From contig NTKI01000004.1 of NCBI GenBank assembly GCA_002457315.1, positions 1-64,000 of the forward strand: a DNA stretch of 64,000 bases. The letters are read 5' to 3'. The DNA is from Rhodothermaeota bacterium MED-G19. Its GTDB lineage: Bacteria > Bacteroidota > Bacteroidia > Cytophagales > MED-G16. A program made the position numbers and the translations under genes. Under the pieces are notes generated by a model. That model saw nothing but the letters and a program-made list of their open reading frames with translations, was not told where the DNA came from and did not search any database. Shown one piece after another: positions 54,312-63,274 of this stretch. Position 1 is the first letter of the stretch, and each line of letters starts with the position of its first letter.

Positions 54312-54662
54312 ATGAATAAAAATTACGAAACAGTATTCATTATAAATCCCGTTCTATCTGATAAGCAGGTAGAGGATACTGTTAAAAAATATAAGAAAGT
54401 CCTTGACAAAAACAAAGTCAAGGTGGTTTGTGACGAGAGTCTCGGGTTCAAAGAGCTCACATACTCAATCAATAATAAAAATTCAGGTTTTTTTCATCTC
54501 TTTCAGTACGAGACAGAAAAGTTAGATTTTGTGAAAAATCTTGAAACTGAATTAAAAAGAGATAGGTCTGTACTAAGATATTTGACAGTTTCTCTTTGTA
54601 AAGATGCATTGGAATACAATGCAAGAAGAGCTAAAGGAGAATTTAAAAAGAAAAAGAAATGA
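54312..54662 (+). CDS. rpsF: 30S ribosomal protein S6
   Basis: The 116-residue product matches S6 ([62 protein letters not shown]) with a basic C-terminal tail ([12 protein letters not shown]). S6 binds S18 on the 30S platform. The ATG is 21 bases after a promoter element and the stop overlaps rpsR by 4 bases (ATGA), the usual rpsF-rpsR-rplI order with ssb missing between. Confidence 0.96.
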   Translation: MNKNYETVFIINPVLSDKQVEDTVKKYKKVLDKNKVKVVCDESLGFKELTYSINNKNSGFFHLFQYETEKLDFVKNLETELKRDRSVLRYLTVSLCKDALEYNARRAKGEFKKKKK

Positions 54663-54925
54663 GAAGTCAATTCAATTCAGCATTACAAAATGAGTCAATA
54701 GACAGATCTAGTAAACAGAAAAAATTTTGTAGGTTTAAGAAGAGTGGAATAAAATATATAGACTATAAAGACCCATCTTTTCTAAAACAATTTATTAATG
54801 ATCAGGGTAAAATATTACCAAGAAGAATCACAGGAACAAGCTCTAAATATCAAAAAAAAGTAGCGCAGGCCATTAAAAGGGCAAGACACTTAGCTCTTCT
54901 CCCTTACACAACTGATAATAATTAA
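54659..54925 (+). CDS. rpsR: 30S ribosomal protein S18
   Basis: The 88-residue product carries the S18 core: [62 protein letters not shown]. One cysteine is at the FCRF position typical of a C-plus/C-minus zinc variant with most zinc ligands lost. The start overlaps the rpsF stop by 4 bases and rplI begins 3 bases after its stop. Confidence 0.96.
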   Translation: MRSQFNSALQNESIDRSSKQKKFCRFKKSGIKYIDYKDPSFLKQFINDQGKILPRRITGTSSKYQKKVAQAIKRARHLALLPYTTDNN

Positions 54926-54928
54926 GAT

Positions 54929-55603
54929 ATGGAAATTATTTTATTAAAAGATGTACCTGGTTTAGGATTTAAAGATGAAATCTTAAATGTTAAAAACGGT
55001 TATGGTAGAAATTTTATAATTCCTCAAGGTTATGGTGTCCTTGCAAATAACTCTAACAAAAAAGTTTTAGAAGAAAACTTAAAACAAACTATTAAAAAAC
55101 AAGAAGAAATTCTTAAAGAAGCAGAAAAACTTGCAAAAAAAATAGGTGATTTAGTTTTAGAAATTAAAATAAAGACAGGATCAGAAGATAAAATTTTTGG
55201 ATCAGTAACTACAGCTCAAATAGCTAAAATGTTAAAAGAGAAAGGTTTAGAAATCCATAAGAAAAATATATCGATACTAACAAAAGTAAACGCTATAGGA
55301 GAGTATGATGTAAATCTTAAAATTCATAAAGACTTAACACATACAATTAAAATTAATGTAACTGGTAAAGTACCTGTAAAGAAAAAATCACCTAATAAAG
55401 AAGATGAAAACAAGGAATCTATAAAAGATAATAAGGGTGCTGAATCTAAAGAAGATTCTAAGTCTGTAAAATCTAAAAAAGATGATAAGGATGTTGAATC
55501 TAAAGAAGATCCTAAGTCTGTAAAATCTAAAAAAGATGATAAGGATGTTGAATCTAAAGAAGATTCTAAGTCTGTAAAATCTAAAAAAGATTCTAAAAAA
55601 TAG
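54929..55603 (+). CDS. rplI: 50S ribosomal protein L9 with a repetitive charged C-terminal extension
   Basis: The first about 149 residues are normal L9 (MEIILLKDVPGLGFKDEILNVKNGYGRNFIIPQGYGVLAN, connecting helix, C-domain with KTGSEDKIFGSVTTAQIA). A further 75 residues rich in Lys, Ser, Asp and Glu follow, including almost three copies of an 18-residue repeat (SKEDxKSVKSKKDDKDVE). L9 usually ends near residue 149, so the extension is unusual; it is likely disordered. It is the third gene of the rpsF operon. Confidence 0.95.
   Translation: MEIILLKDVPGLGFKDEILNVKNGYGRNFIIPQGYGVLANNSNKKVLEENLKQTIKKQEEILKEAEKLAKKIGDLVLEIKIKTGSEDKIFGSVTTAQIAKMLKEKGLEIHKKNISILTKVNAIGEYDVNLKIHKDLTHTIKINVTGKVPVKKKSPNKEDENKESIKDNKGAESKEDSKSVKSKKDDKDVESKEDPKSVKSKKDDKDVESKEDSKSVKSKKDSKK
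55442..55591 (+). repeat. 54-bp tandem repeat in the rplI tail
   Basis: The 54-bp unit (start GAATCTAAAGAAGAT) occurs at 55442, 55496 and 55550, the third copy being cut at 42 bp. The copies differ by few bases (for example GATTCT versus GATCCT), so expansion was recent. Length is a multiple of three and keeps the frame. Confidence 0.95.
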
Positions 55604-55654
55604 TTTTCTATTACTTTATAATTTCTTTTATTAAATTGAATCTTTCAAAAACTT

Positions 55655-57379
55655 ATGAAAGATTATGCCTTTGTCGATGTAATTATAAATCTTCCTCTAG
55701 ATTCCTTATATACATATAAAACAAATTATAAAATAAAATTAGGATCTATTGTAAAAGTTCCATTTGGAAATAATAACGAGATAGTAGAAGGAGTTGTTAT
55801 ATCTAACTCTTATATCACGAAGAGACATTATTATATTAAAAAAATAATATCAGTCAAAAACTTTAATGGGCCATTTTCAGAAAATCAAATTAAATTTCTC
55901 AAATGGGCTAGTGAATATTACCTAGTAAGCTTACCTAAAATATTAAACTCCATATTTTCTAAAAAAATATTTGATATTAACAATATAGATAAACCTAAAA
56001 AAATGGGTTTAGCAAAGGAATTAAGTATGAGTAATGATATAAAACTCATAATTAAATACTCAAAAGATATTAAAAAACATATCATAGACAATGTTGAAAC
56101 TAATAAAAAAAACCTTTCACAGTATCTAATCCTTACTCCAAACATTTATCAGTGCCAAGCAGTACACAATAAATTACCGAAAAAAATTAAAGAGAAATGT
56201 TTCATTTATGATTCAAAAACAACATTAAATGATAAATTAAACATATGGAAGAGAGTTGTTGAAAATAAAAGTATAATAATAATTGGAATTAAGTCTGCAA
56301 TATTTTTACCCTTTACAAACTTAAGGAAGATTATTGTAGCAAATGAACAAGATTACTTATATAAAGAGACTGATAGAGTTATAAGATATAACGCAAGAGA
56401 CTGCGCAATAATGTTATCAAAAATTAATAAATGTGACATTGACCTAATAACAGACTCACCTTCTATAGATTCCATATATAACTATCAAAAAGGAAAATTT
56501 AGTTTTCACGATAAAATGAAAAAACTCAATTTAGAAACAGATTTAAATAAGATTTCAATAGTAAACAAGACCAATAAAAAATTATTTTGTTTATTAACAG
56601 AAGAGATAATTAATCAAATTAAAGAATCCATAAATAATAAAGAAAAAATTATAATATACACTCCCTATTCAAAAGATATTAAACCAATACATTCATTTAT
56701 AAAATCTAATATCAAAAAGATAAAATCTATATCGACAGCTAAATCTTCATCAATTACTAGAAATCAACTTATTCAATTTTATGAGGACATAAATGACAAT
56801 AATATAATAATTGGAAATCACTCTATTATTGATAGTTTAGAGAAATTTAAATATAACCTTCTTATACTAATAAATCCAGATAAAATATTTTCTAATATTA
56901 ACTATAAGTCAAATGAAATTTATTTTCAGATTTTATTTAAACTCATAAAAAAGGTCAAAAATGATAAGAATAAAAAATTGTTAATTCAATTATTTCATTC
57001 TGAATATGATAATCTAAATGATATAATAAGACTTAACTATCATGATATTGTAAAAAAAGAAATGATTGAAAGAAAAATTTTTGATTACCCCCCATATAAG
57101 AGACTTATATGTATTGAATTAATTGGAAATAACCTTAATCAGTTAGAGACAAAAGGAGAAAAACTAAGTAAAGAAATAGAAAAGAAGTTTACGTTTTGCA
57201 AAGTATCAGACATAGGGACTGTTAAAAATAAGAAAAGATTAATTTATAAGGTTTTCTTAAAACTAGATAGAGTTAAAAATTTAAAAAGAAATAAAAAAAT
57301 AATATATGAGGAGCTAAAAAAAATAAAATCTAGAAAATCATTTAACAAATATTTGTTAACAATAGATATTGATCCTTAA
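55655..57379 (+). CDS. PriA-like replication-restart protein without ATPase, helicase or zinc motifs
   Basis: The 574-residue protein aligns with PriA at both ends: N-terminal 3'-DNA-binding domain (DVIINLPLDSLYTY, VKVPFGN, FLKWASEYYLVSLPKIL) and C-terminus (YPPYKRL 479-485, ending LLTIDIDP). In the middle the P-loop position reads IIKYSKDIKKH instead of LLHGVTGSGKT (132-142), the DEEH box reads ANEQ (229-232) within IIVANEQD, no zinc-site cysteines exist, and the terminal arginine-finger GRAGR block is absent (IKKVK). It is about 240 residues shorter than flavobacterial PriA. The frame is open throughout, so it looks selected, not decayed. It might load the replicative helicase without unwinding. 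Confidence 0.85.
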   Translation: MKDYAFVDVIINLPLDSLYTYKTNYKIKLGSIVKVPFGNNNEIVEGVVISNSYITKRHYYIKKIISVKNFNGPFSENQIKFLKWASEYYLVSLPKILNSIFSKKIFDINNIDKPKKMGLAKELSMSNDIKLIIKYSKDIKKHIIDNVETNKKNLSQYLILTPNIYQCQAVHNKLPKKIKEKCFIYDSKTTLNDKLNIWKRVVENKSIIIIGIKSAIFLPFTNLRKIIVANEQDYLYKETDRVIRYNARDCAIMLSKINKCDIDLITDSPSIDSIYNYQKGKFSFHDKMKKLNLETDLNKISIVNKTNKKLFCLLTEEIINQIKESINNKEKIIIYTPYSKDIKPIHSFIKSNIKKIKSISTAKSSSITRNQLIQFYEDINDNNIIIGNHSIIDSLEKFKYNLLILINPDKIFSNINYKSNEIYFQILFKLIKKVKNDKNKKLLIQLFHSEYDNLNDIIRLNYHDIVKKEMIERKIFDYPPYKRLICIELIGNNLNQLETKGEKLSKEIEKKFTFCKVSDIGTVKNKKRLIYKVFLKLDRVKNLKRNKKIIYEELKKIKSRKSFNKYLLTIDIDP

Positions 57380-58146
57380 AATTTCCATTTTTCATTAAGA
57401 AATAATAAGCCTCTTTTAGAACTTAAATCAAATTTACATGGCACTATGGAAACATAATTGTTTTTAATAGCCCACTCGTCATTATCTTTACCTTTATCAT
57501 GATTAACAAAGTTACCTACCATCCAATAGTACTCTCTCCCGTACGGATCATGTCTCTTGTCAAAAGTTTCTTCCCATATAGCATTTGCCTGTCTACATAT
57601 CTTAATACCTTTTATATCTTCTGACGAAACAGCAGGAATATTTACATTTAATGCAATTGAATCAGGAATACCATTATTTAAAGCATTATTTACTATTTTT
57701 TTTATGTGCTCTTTTGTATGTTTTAGATAAGCATTTGGATCAAAATCACATAATGAAAATCCGATAGATGGAGTATTTTCAATTGCCCCTTCAATAGCAG
57801 CAGACATAGTTCCTGAATAAAGAACACTTATAGATGAATTACTTCCATGATTAATACCACTAGTTATCAAATCAATATTCCTATTCTTTAGAATATGATG
57901 CTTTGCTATTTTAACACAGTCTGCTGGTGTTCCACTACACTTATATGACTCTATATCTCCAAAAAGATCCGACTTTACTAATCTAAGTTTATCTCCAACA
58001 GTTATTGCATGCCCCATACCAGATTGAGGACTATCTGGAGCAACAACAACAACCTCACCAAATTCAGACATTATGCTTACTAAAAACCTGATTCCTTTAG
58101 AGTCTATTCCATCATCATTAGTAACTAATATTAATGGTTTTTTCAT
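57376..58146 (-). CDS. surE: 5'-nucleotidase/polyphosphatase SurE
   Basis: The 256-residue metal-dependent phosphatase hydrolyses nucleoside 5'-monophosphates. Signatures are ILVTNDDGIDSKGI with the Asp pair, VVAPDSPQSGMGHAITV, CSGTPADCVK, LITSGINHGSN (Asn ligand) and YSGTMSAAIEG. It is the last gene of the dnaG-ribBA run (2 bases after the preceding stop) and its stop codon overlaps the convergent priA-like stop (2 bases). Confidence 0.95.
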   Translation of the reverse strand: MKKPLILVTNDDGIDSKGIRFLVSIMSEFGEVVVVAPDSPQSGMGHAITVGDKLRLVKSDLFGDIESYKCSGTPADCVKIAKHHILKNRNIDLITSGINHGSNSSISVLYSGTMSAAIEGAIENTPSIGFSLCDFDPNAYLKHTKEHIKKIVNNALNNGIPDSIALNVNIPAVSSEDIKGIKICRQANAIWEETFDKRHDPYGREYYWMVGNFVNHDKGKDNDEWAIKNNYVSIVPCKFDLSSKRGLLFLNEKWKF

Positions 58147-58147
58147 T

Positions 58148-58774
58148 TTATATTATGTTATAATAATTAACTACTCGTGCAATATCACTCATTTTTTTTA
58201 AGCTTATTTTATTTTTAGAAATATATTCTTTCATAACTGAATATTTATCTTGCATAAGAGACAATATCTCTTTCTTTTTTCCTTTAAACTTATGAATTTT
58301 ACCATCATCTGTTAAAAAGAAATAATCGTATTTAACTTTATTTACATAACCATAATTATTACTAAAAGATGGCATAATTCCATAAGAATAATATGAAGGA
58401 AAGTAAGATTGATTTGTCTCAGCAATTATTCTTTCTCTAAGTAATAAACTTATCTTACCTTCAATCATCATTTCAAATAAAACAGGGACATTATAATCAT
58501 ATCCAACCTCATACATTAAAGAATAAAATTGTCTATAGTCTCTGATTGTTTTATCATAAATTTCAAAGAAAAATAAATTATTTACATTAAATGCCTTTAT
58601 TGTCTCACCATCATCAAGTTGAATTGACTGCGACTCAAAATCATATTTAAGATCACCTTCTATTGTATCTCCAAGATTTGTAACTAGTAGCCCCTTATGC
58701 CAAATATCACTAGGAAATTCCTGAGCAAAGTTATAATTAGATATAAAAAATACTAATAATAAAAGCTTTCTCAT
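58148..58774 (-). CDS. Conserved exported protein, unknown function
   Basis: The 208-residue product has a signal peptide (about 1-17, ending NFAQ) and then a strand-rich domain with GLLVTNLGDTIEGDLKYDFESQSIQL and a polar C-terminus with LTDDGKIHKFKGKKKEI. I do not recognise a named family; Bacteroidota genomes hold similar exported proteins in the surE-ribBA neighbourhood. It lies 4 bases after ribBA and 1 base before surE, so expression is coupled to both. Confidence 0.65.
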   Translation of the reverse strand: MRKLLLLVFFISNYNFAQEFPSDIWHKGLLVTNLGDTIEGDLKYDFESQSIQLDDGETIKAFNVNNLFFFEIYDKTIRDYRQFYSLMYEVGYDYNVPVLFEMMIEGKISLLLRERIIAETNQSYFPSYYSYGIMPSFSNNYGYVNKVKYDYFFLTDDGKIHKFKGKKKEILSLMQDKYSVMKEYISKNKISLKKMSDIARVVNYYNII

Positions 58775-58778
58775 CTAC

Positions 58779-59990
58779 TTATTTTTTTAATATATCGTGA
58801 CCCATTTTATCTCTTTTTGTTTCTAGGTACTTCTTATTAAACGTATTTGGTTCTATTTCTATTTTAGTATTTCTTGAAATTTCTAGTCCATAACCTAGAA
58901 GCCCAGCTCTTTTTATAGGGTTGTTAGATAATAAATTGATTTTTTTAATATTTAGATCATTAAGAATTTGAGCTCCTACTCCATAATCTCTATCATCCAT
59001 TTTAAATCCAAGTTTTTCATTTGCCTCTACAGTATCATAACCTTCTTCTTGTAACTTATAAGCTTTAAGCTTATTTAATAACCCAATTCCTCTTCCTTCT
59101 TGATTCATATATAATAATAGACCTTTGCCTTTATCATTAATCATTTTAAGAGCATTTTTTAATTGTGAGCCACAATCACACCTTAAAGAACCTAAAATAT
59201 CTCCAGTTACACATGAAGAATGAACTCTAACTAAAACCTCATCATTTTCATTCCAATTTCCTTTTTTTAGTGCAATATGAATATCTTTAGTATCCTTCTG
59301 TTCGTAAGAAATTAATTTAAAATCTCCAAATTCTGTTGGTAAATGTATTTCTTCTTTTCTCTCAATTAATGACTCTAAATTCATTCGGTATTGAATTAAA
59401 TCTTTTATTGAAATAATGATGAGGTTATGTTTTTCTGCAACTTTGTACAAATTTTTTAGTCTAGCCATAGACCCATCTTCATTTAGAATTTCACAAATTA
59501 CACCTGAAGGATATAGACCTCCTATTCTAGGTAAGTCAACAGAAGCCTCAGTATGACCAGCTCTCCTTAATACTCCCCCATCAATAGATTTTAAAGGAAA
59601 AATATGACCAGGTTTAGAAAAATCATCAGGCTTAATTTTCTTGTTAACTAACGCTTTTACAGTTTTTGACCTGTCTGATGCAGAAATTCCAGTAGAGACT
59701 CCGTCTCCAATAAGATCAACTGAGACAGTAAAAGATGTACCATATAAGTCGGTATTTTTACCTACCATCAGATCGAGGTTTAATTCTTCACACCTGCTTG
59801 ACTCTAATGAACAACAAATAAGACCTCTACCCTCTTTAGACATAAAATTAATTACTTCTGGAGTAACTTTAGAAGATGCACAAACAAAATCACCCTCGTT
59901 TTCTCTAGACTCGTCATCGACTACAATTATTATCTCACCATTTTTAATAGCCTCAATAGCCTCAGGTATAGTATTTAATTTATCTTTCAT
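58779..59990 (-). CDS. ribBA: Bifunctional DHBP synthase / GTP cyclohydrolase II
   Basis: The 403-residue enzyme feeds both branches of riboflavin synthesis. The N-terminal RibB domain (residues about 1-200) has IIVVDDESRENEGDFVC and the AGHTEASVDL block; the C-terminal RibA domain has RVHSSCVTGDILGSLRCDCGSQ, with the three zinc cysteines, and QEGRGIGL. No FMN riboswitch fold was seen ahead of it. The ATG overlaps the dnaG stop by 4 bases. Confidence 0.96.
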   Translation of the reverse strand: MKDKLNTIPEAIEAIKNGEIIIVVDDESRENEGDFVCASSKVTPEVINFMSKEGRGLICCSLESSRCEELNLDLMVGKNTDLYGTSFTVSVDLIGDGVSTGISASDRSKTVKALVNKKIKPDDFSKPGHIFPLKSIDGGVLRRAGHTEASVDLPRIGGLYPSGVICEILNEDGSMARLKNLYKVAEKHNLIIISIKDLIQYRMNLESLIERKEEIHLPTEFGDFKLISYEQKDTKDIHIALKKGNWNENDEVLVRVHSSCVTGDILGSLRCDCGSQLKNALKMINDKGKGLLLYMNQEGRGIGLLNKLKAYKLQEEGYDTVEANEKLGFKMDDRDYGVGAQILNDLNIKKINLLSNNPIKRAGLLGYGLEISRNTKIEIEPNTFNKKYLETKRDKMGHDILKK

Positions 59991-61882
59991 ACGGTAGTAA
60001 CATTTCCTAGTTGTTTTGCAATCTCCATCTCAGCAGACTTTAATTTATTATGTAATTCTAAAGTTTCCTTATCGATATTTATCATATCAGATTTACTCAA
60101 ATTTTTTAAATTATCTTTTATCATTTTTCTTATAAGTCTAAACTTTAATCTTAGTATGTTGGTATACGTGGTTTTCTTCAATGAGTCTATCTCATCTGAA
60201 ACATGAATATTAAATTTATCTTTCCATTGTTTACTAATCTCATACTTATTAGCAGATAAATCAATAACATCTTCTTTAATATCGTTATACTTATCATCTA
60301 AAAAATAATTTATATCAATTACTCTATTACTTTTAAATTCATTTTTGAATACTTCTATAATTTTCAAATAATTTTTATTTTCAAATTCTATATCCTCAAT
60401 CTCATTAAGAAAATACTCTATAAATGACTTTCTATCTAATCCAAGAACCTCAAAATCTGAAGTCCCATAATTTACAAGCATCCTAACACATTCCCTTTCA
60501 TAAAAATTAATAGCGGAATTAATTTCCTTTTTTTTAGCAGTTTCCTCTTTTTCAATATTTATATAATTTTTTGATTGAGTAAACTTATTTTCAGAGTTCA
60601 TTAATAACTTATTCATCTCTGTAATCAGAGCCTGTTCACTGATATCAAGAGAGTTACTTGCCTCTTTAATAAAAACTGATCTTTTAATAGAATTAGGTAT
60701 TTTAGAAATAGATTTAACAATATCAAAAATCATTTCAGACTTTTTAACAGGATCGTCTTTGTATGTAGAATTAAGTAAATCAACTTTAAATGTTATTAAA
60801 TTAGTTTCTTTGGACTTAACATAATCTAAGAATTTATCTTTTCCAACTGCTTTCGAGTAACTATCTGGGTCTTCACCCTCTGGGAAAGAAACAATTTTGA
60901 CATTCAAATCATTTTCAAGGATAAGATCCATACCCCTCAGTGAAGCATTAATTCCTGCCTTATCACCATCAAATAAAATGGTAATATTTTTGGTATACCT
61001 TGAAATAAGTTTAATCTGATTAATTGTTAATGATGTTCCTGATGAGGAAACTACATTCTCGATACCTATTTGAAATAGAGAGATAACATCAGTATAACCT
61101 TCAACTAAAATGCAATTATCGGATTTCCTAATAATATTTTTAGCTTGATACAAACCATACAACACATTACTCTTCACATAAAGAGGTGTTTCTGGAGAAT
61201 TTACATACTTGGGTTGATTTTTTTTCTCACTTATAATCCTAGCTCCAAAGGCAATTACTTTTCCACTAATATTATGGATAGGAAATATTAATCTATTTCT
61301 GAAGCGATCATATTTTTTATCATTTTTTTCAAGAATAAGACCAGCCTTTTGAATCTGATCCTCATTAAATTGATTCTTAGAAAGATAATCTAGAAGTGAA
61401 TTCCACTGGTCTAAACTATAACCTATTTCAAATTTTTCTATCATATCTCTAGAAACATTTCTGTGTTCTAGATAAGATAATGCAATACTCTTTCCTTCAT
61501 CTGAATTAAGATTATCTTTATAAAAATCTTTTGACTTATTTAAAATAATCATCAAACTCTCTTTTTCATTGTTGGTATTATAATCTTGCTCTGAGTCATT
61601 TATTTCAACTCCGTATTTTTCTCCTAAAAATTTAATAGCTTCTATATATGTCATGCTATCTACTTCTCTTAAAAATTCAATAGCATCTCCCCCCTTGCCT
61701 GTACTAAAACATTTAAAAATTTGTTTTGAGGGAGAAACGAAGAAAGAAGGAGTCTTCTCATCAGTAAACGGACTTAAGGCTTTATAATTTGATCCGGATT
61801 TTTTTAATGAAACAAAATCACCTACTACCTCAACAATGTCTGATCTATCTTTTATTTCTTGGATTACACTTTCTTCTATCAT
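59987..61882 (-). CDS. dnaG: DNA primase with degenerate zinc finger
   Basis: The product (631 residues from ATG 61882) is a bacterial primase. The TOPRIM catalytic domain is intact (VEGYTDVISLFQIGIENVVSSSGTSLT, FDGDKAG, FPEGEDPDSY), followed by the helicase-binding C-terminus. The N-terminal CHC2 zinc finger is not: only one of four ligands remains (Ser37, Thr40, Cys58, Thr61 at the Cys-His-Cys-Cys positions), a pattern I recall in other Bacteroidota. A TTG at 61891 lies in the promoter and is rejected. It heads the operon ribBA-unknown-surE. Confidence 0.94.
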   Translation of the reverse strand: MIEESVIQEIKDRSDIVEVVGDFVSLKKSGSNYKALSPFTDEKTPSFFVSPSKQIFKCFSTGKGGDAIEFLREVDSMTYIEAIKFLGEKYGVEINDSEQDYNTNNEKESLMIILNKSKDFYKDNLNSDEGKSIALSYLEHRNVSRDMIEKFEIGYSLDQWNSLLDYLSKNQFNEDQIQKAGLILEKNDKKYDRFRNRLIFPIHNISGKVIAFGARIISEKKNQPKYVNSPETPLYVKSNVLYGLYQAKNIIRKSDNCILVEGYTDVISLFQIGIENVVSSSGTSLTINQIKLISRYTKNITILFDGDKAGINASLRGMDLILENDLNVKIVSFPEGEDPDSYSKAVGKDKFLDYVKSKETNLITFKVDLLNSTYKDDPVKKSEMIFDIVKSISKIPNSIKRSVFIKEASNSLDISEQALITEMNKLLMNSENKFTQSKNYINIEKEETAKKKEINSAINFYERECVRMLVNYGTSDFEVLGLDRKSFIEYFLNEIEDIEFENKNYLKIIEVFKNEFKSNRVIDINYFLDDKYNDIKEDVIDLSANKYEISKQWKDKFNIHVSDEIDSLKKTTYTNILRLKFRLIRKMIKDNLKNLSKSDMINIDKETLELHNKLKSAEMEIAKQLGNVTTV

Positions 61883-61888
61883 AGATTG

Positions 61889-61896
61889 CAAATATG
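61889..61896 (-). promoter_or_regulatory. Candidate -7 promoter element (CATATTTG) for dnaG
   Basis: On the minus strand CATATTTG followed by CA matches TAnnTTTG at seven of eight positions (first T is C) and ends 6 bases before ATG 61882. Confidence 0.45.
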
Positions 61897-61953
61897 ATGA
61901 ATTTATTATTTTTTTAATTTTTTAATTAAATATAAATTGCTAAAAATTTTAAT

Positions 61954-63000
61954 ATGGTAAATAAAGAAGATGTACTAAATAAGTTATCAAATGTCTTAGA
62001 CCCAGACATAAAGAAAGATTTAGTGACTCTAAATATGATTAAAAACTTAGTTATAGATGATAATAAAATTTCTTTTGAAATAGAACTTACTACACCAGCG
62101 TGCCCTCTGAAAGAAAAAATTAGAAAAGATTGCTTAGACCAAATTAATAAACTTAATAGTGATATAAAATGTGAAATTAATTTCACCTCAAATGTTTTAC
62201 CATTTGATAAAAAGTCAATGATTAAGAACATCAAAAATATAATTGCAATTACTTCAGGTAAAGGTGGTGTAGGAAAGTCTACAATATCATCTAATATAGC
62301 AGTAGGTCTCTCAAAAATGGGAGCAAAAGTGGGATTAATTGATGCTGATATCTTTGGACCATCAATTCCAACAATGTTCAATTGTGAAAATGAGCAACCT
62401 ATGTTTAAGAAAGATGGTGATAAAAATATGATAGTTCCTATAGAGCAATACGGTATAAAACTGGTATCTATGGGTCTTTTAGTTCCTAAAGATAAGGCTA
62501 TAATATGGAGAGGTCCTATGGCTAGCTCTGCAATGAGACAGTTGATACTTGATGTAGAATGGGGAGAACTTGACTACTTAATAGTTGATTTACCACCAGG
62601 GACTAGTGATATACACATTACTCTTTCACAAAATTTTCCTGTTACAGGAAGTGTAATTGTAACTACCCCTCAAAAAGTATCAACAATAGACGCAGAAAAA
62701 GCTATTTCCATGTTCAACCAAGAGAAAACAAAAGTTGATGTATTAGGTATAATTCAAAATATGTCTCACTTTGTTTCAGAAGAAGGCAAGAAACATTTTA
62801 TTTTTGGAGAAGATGGAGGAATAGAACTTTCTAAGAAACTGAATGTTGAATTAATTGGAGATATTCCAATTGAAAAATCTGTATCAGAGAGTTCTGATAG
62901 TGGGTATCCAATAGTACTTAAAGAAGAAAAAGTTTCAGAAATCTTTGAAAGTATATGTCATAATATTGCTAGAAAAATTGCAGTAAATAACTTTAAATAA
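61954..63000 (+). CDS. Mrp/ApbC iron-sulfur carrier ATPase
   Basis: The 348-residue protein has an N-terminal MIP18/DUF59 domain (KLSNVLDPDIKKDLVTLNMIKN, ending CPLKEKIRKDC) and a ParA-type P-loop ATPase domain with SGKGGVGKST and DLPPGTSDIHITLSQ. It is expected to bind and transfer a [4Fe-4S] cluster; the usual CxxC of the C-terminal part is not obvious (it is missing or shifted here). It is followed 15 bases later by the NifU-type scaffold, a functional partner. Confidence 0.92.
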   Translation: MVNKEDVLNKLSNVLDPDIKKDLVTLNMIKNLVIDDNKISFEIELTTPACPLKEKIRKDCLDQINKLNSDIKCEINFTSNVLPFDKKSMIKNIKNIIAITSGKGGVGKSTISSNIAVGLSKMGAKVGLIDADIFGPSIPTMFNCENEQPMFKKDGDKNMIVPIEQYGIKLVSMGLLVPKDKAIIWRGPMASSAMRQLILDVEWGELDYLIVDLPPGTSDIHITLSQNFPVTGSVIVTTPQKVSTIDAEKAISMFNQEKTKVDVLGIIQNMSHFVSEEGKKHFIFGEDGGIELSKKLNVELIGDIPIEKSVSESSDSGYPIVLKEEKVSEIFESICHNIARKIAVNNFK

Positions 63001-63015
63001 TATTATTTTTACATT

Positions 63016-63264
63016 ATGTCAGAAAAAAGTTTAATTGAAAGAGTTGAGGGTGCAATCGATGAGCTAAGACCATACTTGATAGCTGATGGAGGGGATATAA
63101 AGGTTGTTTCAATTGATAATAAGAATATTGTTAATTTAGAACTTCTTGGATCGTGTGAGACATGCCCAATGTCTCCAATGACCTTAAAGGGAGGAGTAGA
63201 AGAAGCAATTATGAGGCAAGTTCCTGAGATTACTGGAATAAATGCTATCAATGGCTCTAACTAA
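63016..63264 (+). CDS. NifU C-terminal-type iron-sulfur scaffold
   Basis: The 82-residue protein is the NifU C-terminal (Nfu) domain: LRPYLIADGGDIKVVSID, then LLGSCETCPMSPMTLKGGVEEAIMRQVPEI with the cluster-binding CETC. It delivers Fe-S clusters to client proteins. It lies between mrp and ddl, 11 bases before the ddl ATG, and all three are probably cotranscribed. Confidence 0.95.
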   Translation: MSEKSLIERVEGAIDELRPYLIADGGDIKVVSIDNKNIVNLELLGSCETCPMSPMTLKGGVEEAIMRQVPEITGINAINGSN

Positions 63265-63274
63265 TTTCACATAG

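Noticed and set aside
55655-57379. Calling the PriA-like gene a pseudogene
   Set aside because: The frame is open over 574 codons, both end domains are well kept, and the motif losses are substitutions and a clean central shortening, not stops or frameshifts.
61883-61891. TTG start for dnaG at 61891
   Set aside because: It overlaps the CATATTTG promoter element; ATG 61882 gives the normal MIEESVIQEI start.
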